A DNA stretch of 64,000 nucleotides, from the NCBI GenBank assembly GCA_018333785.1, contig JAGXSU010000108.1:79301-143300 (forward strand), written 5' to 3'. The stretch is from Methylomicrobium sp. GTDB taxonomy: Bacteria; Pseudomonadota; Gammaproteobacteria; Methylococcales; Methylomonadaceae. The first letter of the stretch is position 1, and every line of letters starts with the position of its first letter. The notes beneath the pieces are model-generated. The model saw nothing but the letters and a program-made list of their open reading frames with translations. It made no database searches and was not told the origin of the DNA. Made by a program: the position numbers and the translations under genes. Below are positions 59,002-64,000 of the stretch, one piece after another.

Positions 59002-59886
59002 TTACCGAGTTGTCTTAGGATCAGTATGGCTTAGCTTTAAAACGCTTTTTTCATTAGATAAAATTTCTATTAATTCACCCTGTAATTCCTGATTATTCCA
59101 TGACTTGTTTAACCGGCCGCTGTAGCTGAAGCGATCGGTATAAATAGGCTTCAAGGTGAATTCCAGCCATCGTCCGTTAATGCGGCCTTCGCCAGTTTCA
59201 TACACTTTTTGCATGGCAGGGTCGATGTGTTCGATGTTTACCTGACTGCCTTGCTGAACGATTCTCAGATAGTTGCCTCCATCAAAATACCAGTGTCCGG
59301 AAAAATCGGCAGGCAGCCAAAGTGCCCAAGTGATGCCGAACACAAGCAGGCCTAAGGAGATAAGTAAGGCTATTTTTTTACGGTTAAAACTTTTTCCATC
59401 GACTTGCTTTTGTTTCTCAAGGTTCTGGTCAAGAAGTGGATTGACCGATTCGATCAGCTTTTCTACATCGGCTGCCCACCGGCTATCGGTCAATTCGATC
59501 GCTTGCCGGAAAGCCAGCGCAGAAATACTCTTCGGTAAGTCGCTGGGCGCAGGCATGCTTGCACCTTTCACTAAAACAGGGATAATTTGAATATTGCGCT
59601 GCAGCGCCGTTTCAATTTCCAGGCGAACAAAATCCTGCGGATCATCAATCCTGCGGCGGCCTGACTCGTCCGTACACGTAAGCCATTCTTTACCCATCAT
59701 AACCAGCATGACGTGCGCGCTGTTCAGATTTTCATTGATGGTCATAAAAAAGTCCTGACCGGGTGAGATGTCGTCATAATCCCGAAATACCCATTCTTCA
59801 CCCCATTCTTTCGCCAGTCTGTCTGCTAAACGCCCTGCGTATCCGGCGCTATCGTTACGGCGATATGAAATAAAAACGATGCTCAT
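59002..59886 (-). CDS. TIR domain protein with transmembrane helix and lipocalin-like C-terminus
   Basis: A 294-residue protein. The TIR domain (1-150) begins SIVFISYRRNDSAGYAGRLADRL, with VFRDYDDISPGQDFF, LVMMGKEWL and DFVRLEIETAL, the last holding the glutamate used for NAD cleavage in enzymatic TIRs. A transmembrane helix (about 178-196; IALLISLGLLVFGITWALWLP) separates it from a beta-rich C-terminal domain (HWYFDGGNYLRIVQQGSQVNIEH). Domain order puts the TIR in the cytoplasm and the beta domain outside. GGAG precedes the ATG at 59886. Function unknown; TIR proteins occur in bacterial immunity and signalling. Confidence 0.85.
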   Translation of the reverse strand: MSIVFISYRRNDSAGYAGRLADRLAKEWGEEWVFRDYDDISPGQDFFMTINENLNSAHVMLVMMGKEWLTCTDESGRRRIDDPQDFVRLEIETALQRNIQIIPVLVKGASMPAPSDLPKSISALAFRQAIELTDSRWAADVEKLIESVNPLLDQNLEKQKQVDGKSFNRKKIALLISLGLLVFGITWALWLPADFSGHWYFDGGNYLRIVQQGSQVNIEHIDPAMQKVYETGEGRINGRWLEFTLKPIYTDRFSYSGRLNKSWNNQELQGELIEILSNEKSVLKLSHTDPKTTR

Positions 59887-60067
59887 CACCTGCTCCCCAA
59901 AAACACCATTGACGTTGAATGCTCTTTTTAGCTGTTGTAACGCAACAGCCTGTCTCGTTATCGCCCGTTAAACCTATAGAAAACTGATGGGCCTTCCTTC
60001 TGTTTGCCCTATTTTGATTGGAGGCGTAGACTTCGCTCCAGTCGCCTGATTTTCAGAGGACGCATCA

Positions 60068-61474
60068 ATGCCCCCTATATATTTCATTCGTTATTGCTTA
60101 ATCATTCTGACTCTCGCCAGCTTAAAGGTAGCGCCGGTGACGGCCCAAACGCAAGTAATACCTCAAGGCAATAGCATCGTTCAACTGCAGATTCAGGATG
60201 CCATTGGCCCCGCAACCAGCGATTATATCGAACGCAGCATGGACAAAGCGGTCGAATCCGGCGCAAAAGCCGTTTTAATCTTGCTTGATACGCCGGGTGG
60301 ACTTGATACCTCGATGCGCCAGATCATCAAAAAAATCATCGCTTCCCCGATTCCTGTGATCACTTATGTCTCGCCGGGCGGCGCAAGAGCTGCCAGCGCC
60401 GGAACCTATCTGCTTTATGCCAGCCATGTTGCCGCGATGGCACCTGGCACCAATCTGGGGGCTGCGACGCCGATTCAACTGGTTCCAACCGGCAACCCGG
60501 ATGAGTTTTCCGGTGATGAACCGGATAAATCCAAATCTTCCGGCGATAAATCTCAGGGCACAACTGCAAAAAATCCGATGACGCAAAAAGCGGTTAACGA
60601 TGCGGTGGCCTATATCAGAAGTCTGGCCGAGATGCGGGGCAGAAATGCCGGATGGGCCGAACGTGCGGTTCGGGAGGCCGCCAGTTTGTCTGCCGAGCAA
60701 GCCATAAAGCTAAACGTGATCGACATCGTGGCCGTTGACAGGGCTGATTTACTGAAACAACTCGAAAACCGGATAATTCCTGTTTTAGGTCAAAATATCA
60801 CGCTGCAAACGAAAGATGCTGAAATCAGGTTGATAGAGCCGGATTGGCGCAGCGAGCTTCTGTCTGTAATTACAAATCCCAACATTGCCTATATTCTGCT
60901 GCTGGCCGGCATTTACGGTCTGATTTTCGAATTTTCCAATCCCGGCATTATCGTTCCTGGAACTATCGGCGGCATTTGTCTGCTGCTGGCGTTATTTGCT
61001 TTTCAGGTGCTGCCGGTTAACTATGCCGGTATGGCGCTGATCTTGTTAGGCATCGCTTTAATGATCGCCGAAGCGTTCGTGCCCAGCATCGGTATCCTCG
61101 GGTTTGGCGGATTGACGGCCTTCGTCATCGGTTCGGTTATTCTGATGGATACCGATGCTCCCGGATTCGGTATCAATTTCGCGTTGATCGGCGCTTTCGC
61201 GCTCAGCAGCGCCGCTTTTTTAATCATCGCCGTCGGCCTTTTGCTAAAGGCCCGACATAAGCCGGTCGCCACCGGTGCAGAAGAATTGTCCGGTGCAATC
61301 GGTATCGCTTTGAAAGATTTTACCGGCACTGGCTTGGTCCGCGTCCACAGCGAAATCTGGCAAGCCCGTAGCGGTGAAGCACTGCATAAAAACCAAAAAA
61401 TTCAGGTCAATAACAGGGACGGTTTAATTCTTGAGGTGAGTTCCATTCCTAATCAGGAGAATCCCCATGTTTGA
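60068..61474 (+). CDS. nfeD: NfeD-family membrane-bound ClpP-class protease
   Basis: A 468-residue protein. Signal peptide (1-26), ClpP-like serine protease domain (residues 35-245; [16 protein letters not shown], and [30 protein letters not shown] with the Ser nucleophile), then five or so transmembrane helices (about 270-400) and a C-terminal NfeD OB-fold domain (430-465). These proteases cleave slipin/stomatin proteins; the slipin gene overlaps it by 8 bp. AGAGGA precedes the ATG. Confidence 0.92.
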   Translation: MPPIYFIRYCLIILTLASLKVAPVTAQTQVIPQGNSIVQLQIQDAIGPATSDYIERSMDKAVESGAKAVLILLDTPGGLDTSMRQIIKKIIASPIPVITYVSPGGARAASAGTYLLYASHVAAMAPGTNLGAATPIQLVPTGNPDEFSGDEPDKSKSSGDKSQGTTAKNPMTQKAVNDAVAYIRSLAEMRGRNAGWAERAVREAASLSAEQAIKLNVIDIVAVDRADLLKQLENRIIPVLGQNITLQTKDAEIRLIEPDWRSELLSVITNPNIAYILLLAGIYGLIFEFSNPGIIVPGTIGGICLLLALFAFQVLPVNYAGMALILLGIALMIAEAFVPSIGILGFGGLTAFVIGSVILMDTDAPGFGINFALIGAFALSSAAFLIIAVGLLLKARHKPVATGAEELSGAIGIALKDFTGTGLVRVHSEIWQARSGEALHKNQKIQVNNRDGLILEVSSIPNQENPHV

Positions 61475-62207
61475 ATATTTTATTTATGTTTTCGGCAGTT
61501 TTGCCTTTCTTTTATTGATCAGCGCGTTCAGGGTTTTACGCGAATACGAGCGCGGGGTCGTTTTTATGCTCGGGCGCTTTTACAAGGTAAAAGGTCCCGG
61601 TTTTATTCTGGTTATCCCGCTGATTCAACAAATGGTCAGAGTCGACCTGCGTACGATTGTGATGGATGTGCCGTCACAAGATGTCATTTCGCGTGACAAC
61701 GTATCGGTTAAGGTCAATGCCGTGGTCTATTTTCGGGTTATCGACCCCGACAAAGCGATTATTCAAGTGGAAAATTATTACGAAGCCACTAGCCAATTGG
61801 CCCAAACTACCTTGCGTTCTGTACTGGGCCAACATGAACTGGATGAAATGCTGGCAGAACGAGACAGGCTCAATATCGATATACAGACGATACTTGATCA
61901 ACAGACCGATGCCTGGGGCATCAAAGTCGCCAATGTCGAAATCAAACATGTCGATCTTGACGAAAGCATGATCAGGGCTATTGCCAAGCAGGCGGAGGCT
62001 GAACGGACGCGCCGCGCGAAAATTATTCATGCGGAAGGCGAAATGCAGGCGTCTGAAAAATTATTGCAGGCCGCCAGGATTCTTACCCAGCAGCCTGAGG
62101 CTATCCAGCTTCGTTACCTGCAAACACTGACTGAAATTGCCGGTGAAAAATCGTCGACCATCGTCTTTCCATTGCCGATCGATATTCTAAAAAGCCTGAT
62201 CAAATAA
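61467..62207 (+). CDS. Slipin (SPFH/stomatin-like) protein
   Basis: A 246-residue membrane-associated protein of the SPFH family. One N-terminal hydrophobic helix, then [23 protein letters not shown], the SPFH core ([20 protein letters not shown]) and a coiled coil containing [22 protein letters not shown]. It forms membrane microdomain oligomers. The 8-bp overlap with the NfeD protease is the standard bacterial operon, linking substrate and protease. Confidence 0.95.
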   Translation: MFEYFIYVFGSFAFLLLISAFRVLREYERGVVFMLGRFYKVKGPGFILVIPLIQQMVRVDLRTIVMDVPSQDVISRDNVSVKVNAVVYFRVIDPDKAIIQVENYYEATSQLAQTTLRSVLGQHELDEMLAERDRLNIDIQTILDQQTDAWGIKVANVEIKHVDLDESMIRAIAKQAEAERTRRAKIIHAEGEMQASEKLLQAARILTQQPEAIQLRYLQTLTEIAGEKSSTIVFPLPIDILKSLIK

Positions 62208-62298
62208 TAAAAGCGTCAAACATCGCCGGTCAGATGTTCAGGTGAGCAATCCTGGTTGAACGGTGAGCGATATAAACTGGGATTGTCGCGCTATTGCT

Positions 62299-63270
62299 TT
62301 AAACAACCCTGTCCTGTGGTTCTTTGCCGCCAAAAAAATCGGCCAGATTGGCGAGGACGCGATTGCCCATTGCGGTTCTTGTGCTTAAGGTTGCGCTGCC
62401 CAGATGAGGTAGCAGGGTTACGTTATCCAGCGTTAAAAACCCTGGGTTGATATTCGGCTCGCCTTCGTAAACATCCAGTCCTGCTCCGGCAATTTTGCGA
62501 TGACGTAGTGCGTCAATCAGCGCTTGGCTGTCAACGACATCGCCACGGGCCGTGTTAATCAGATGTGCCGAAGGTTTCATCAATTCAAGCGAATCGGCAT
62601 TGATGAGATGATTGGTCTCCGGACTGCCGGGGCAGTGCAAGGAAACATAATCGGCTACGGCAAGCAATTCCGGCAAAGTTGCGCAGCGTTCAGCTTTTAA
62701 TTCATCGGCCACCGATTGATCTGCGGCGCGGGGGCTGAAATAAATGATTTTCATGCCAAAGCCATGGTGCGCCTTACGTGCCATCGCTATCGCGATACGT
62801 CCGAAACCAATCAAACCCAATGTGGCGCCGGTGACATCACTGCTCAGCATATGGGTTGGGCACCAGCCGGTCCATTGTCCTGCTCTGACCTGGCGGTCTC
62901 CCTCCGCGCCGCGCCGTGCAGACATCAATAATAAAGTCATGGCCAGATCGGCGGTGCTTTCAGTGAGAACGCCGGGTGTATTGGTGACTGCGATGTTGTT
63001 GGCTTTGGCCGCCTGGATGTCGATATGATTGAAGCCCACGCCAAAATTTCCCAGAATTTTACAGCGTTTGTCGGCTGTATTCAGCACATCAGCCGGAAAC
63101 GCGTCGCAGACCGAAGGGCAGACTGCGTCGAAGTTTTGCAGGGCGGCTTTAAATTCATCGGCCGTCAAGGGACGGTCATCGGTATTGAGCGTGACATCGT
63201 AAAGTGCTTTGAGTTTTTCTTCGACGGAGGAAGGCCATTTACGCGTAACAAAGACTTTGGGTTTACTCAT
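62299..63270 (-). CDS. Hydroxypyruvate/glyoxylate reductase
   Basis: A D-2-hydroxyacid dehydrogenase of 323 residues that reduces hydroxypyruvate to glycerate (serine cycle) or glyoxylate to glycolate. Motifs: NAD-binding LGLIGFGRIAIAMARKA, the catalytic arginine segment INTARGDVVDSQAL, the glutamate in GLDVYEGEP, and the histidine in LPHLGSATLSTRTAMG. Following serine-glyoxylate aminotransferase on the same strand supports the serine-cycle role. Symbol (hprA or ghyA type) is left open. Confidence 0.9.
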   Translation of the reverse strand: MSKPKVFVTRKWPSSVEEKLKALYDVTLNTDDRPLTADEFKAALQNFDAVCPSVCDAFPADVLNTADKRCKILGNFGVGFNHIDIQAAKANNIAVTNTPGVLTESTADLAMTLLLMSARRGAEGDRQVRAGQWTGWCPTHMLSSDVTGATLGLIGFGRIAIAMARKAHHGFGMKIIYFSPRAADQSVADELKAERCATLPELLAVADYVSLHCPGSPETNHLINADSLELMKPSAHLINTARGDVVDSQALIDALRHRKIAGAGLDVYEGEPNINPGFLTLDNVTLLPHLGSATLSTRTAMGNRVLANLADFFGGKEPQDRVV

Positions 63271-63376
63271 GGGCTATTCTCGAAGGGTGTTGCGACAGAA
63301 AATGACGTAGGCTGTTATCGTACCAAACGAATTAAATTGTTTTTTACACCAAAAGGCATGATCCAAATGAGGGCTC

Positions 63377-63396
63377 ATCCGGGTTGGAGCCCGGAT
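63377..63396 (-). terminator. Hairpin between the aminotransferase and reductase genes
   Basis: ATCCGGG-TTGGAG-CCCGGAT, a perfect 7-bp stem in the 173-bp gap after the aminotransferase stop. No T run, so it may be an mRNA-stabilising or weakly terminating hairpin. Confidence 0.4.
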
Positions 63397-63443
63397 TAGC
63401 TCTCGCGAGATGATCGGTTTTACGCTAACACGCAGGAAAAACT

Positions 63444-64000
63444 TTACGCAGTTGCGCGGTAGTATTCAACGGCTGCGCCAACGCCGCTGCCGGGTTTGAT
63501 ATCAAATCCATTATCAAGCAATGCCATTTCCACGCCTGCGAACGCGCCTAACATGGAGACGTCATTCATGTCGCCGACATGGCCGATACGGAACACTTTG
63601 CCTGCCACTTCCGACAGCCCTGCGCCCAAAGACAAATTGTATTTGCTGTAAGCGGTGCTGATCACAGCACGAGCATCTTTATCAGCCGGCACAACAACCG
63701 CTGTCACGGTATTGGATTCAAATCCGGGTTTGGCGCATTGTTGCAAGCCCCAGGCGGCTACTGCCTTGCGAGTACCTTCCGCCAGTCTATGATGACGGGC
63801 GTAAACATTTTCCAGGCCTTCTTCAAGCAACAGGTCTAACGATTTACGTAAACCATAAAGCATCGGAATGGACGGCGTGTAAGGCGTGTAACCGTCTTTA
63901 TTGGATGCCAGTTGATCTTTAAGGTCAAGAAACGCTCTTGGGCAACGAGCAGTATCGCAAGCTTTGATCGCTTTTTGACTGAACGCAACAAAAGCGCCAC
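63444..64000 (-). CDS. sgaA: Serine-glyoxylate aminotransferase, N-terminus cut by window edge
   Basis: The frame stays open from the stop at 63444 to the right edge; the track entry starts at an internal Met. Extending it adds AFVAFSQKAIKACDTARC and YTPYTPSIPMLYGL, the conserved substrate-binding region of this PLP class V aminotransferase. The C-terminal part reads GAGLSEVAGKVFRIGHVGDM, typical of the family. It converts serine and glyoxylate into hydroxypyruvate and glycine; the adjacent reductase uses that hydroxypyruvate. The lysine carrying PLP lies outside the window. Confidence 0.93.
   Translation of the reverse strand, partial: GAFVAFSQKAIKACDTARCPRAFLDLKDQLASNKDGYTPYTPSIPMLYGLRKSLDLLLEEGLENVYARHHRLAEGTRKAVAAWGLQQCAKPGFESNTVTAVVVPADKDARAVISTAYSKYNLSLGAGLSEVAGKVFRIGHVGDMNDVSMLGAFAGVEMALLDNGFDIKPGSGVGAAVEYYRATA

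Overview
The window looks like a chromosomal segment of a gammaproteobacterial methanotroph or methylotroph (order Methylococcales, Methylobacter-like). This is inferred from a complete pqqA-B-C-D-E cluster (the cofactor of methanol dehydrogenase), serine-cycle type hydroxypyruvate reductase and serine-glyoxylate aminotransferase genes at the right end, and many short GTAG-footed palindromic repeats between genes. No rRNA, tRNA or CRISPR was seen. Species assignment is inference only.

Layout. 1-2.2 kb: AT-rich accessory DNA with an edge-truncated nuclease-like protein and a trypsin-like protease, separated by an integron attC-like hairpin. 2.4-5.8 kb: pqqABCDE on the minus strand, with a promoter before pqqA and a terminator-like attenuator between pqqA and pqqB. 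6-9.2 kb: small membrane protein, MoeB/ThiF-type adenylyltransferase, and groES-groEL behind a perfect CIRCE element. 9.3-14.3 kb: cmoM, greB, slyD, a DUF1348 protein, an NlpE-like protein and an unknown lipoprotein-like protein. 14.7-32.5 kb: signalling, with a PilZ/DUF1631/GGDEF/EAL protein, an HD-GYP response regulator, two large hybrid histidine kinases ending in HPt, and a receiver-ATPase protein; a kinase-like/IMPase-like gene pair and a winged-helix membrane protein lie within it.

32.4-40 kb: a REP/RAYT region. About ten tandem modules of roughly 190 bp, each a GTAG-REP, a terminator-like hairpin and an inverted REP, surround a REP-associated tyrosine transposase, a secreted M11-type metalloprotease, a secreted CTPGYW-motif protein and a LuxR-type regulator. 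40-48.5 kb: TIGR03790-like protein, CopD-like and PepSY membrane proteins, a sodium:neurotransmitter-symporter-type transporter with a large hydrophilic insertion plus a MetS-like small subunit missed by the ORF track, ApbE, and a Ca/Na antiporter. 48.7-49.7 kb: a second attC-like site next to a higBA module whose toxin gene is frameshifted. 50-54.5 kb: ABC ATPase, FtsX-type permease and AttH/CrtC-like lipocalin in one overlapping operon. 54.8-62.2 kb: UspA, an FG-GAP/CAP fusion, an MliC-like lipoprotein, a TIR-transmembrane protein and an NfeD-slipin pair. 62.3-64 kb: hydroxypyruvate reductase and serine-glyoxylate aminotransferase (cut by the window edge).

The observations I rate highest are the composite REP modules, which carry a minus-strand terminator-like hairpin and supply the stop codons of neighbouring genes, and the two attC-like sites. 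The REP/RAYT and attC/higBA systems are themselves known types; I saw no clearly new multi-gene system.
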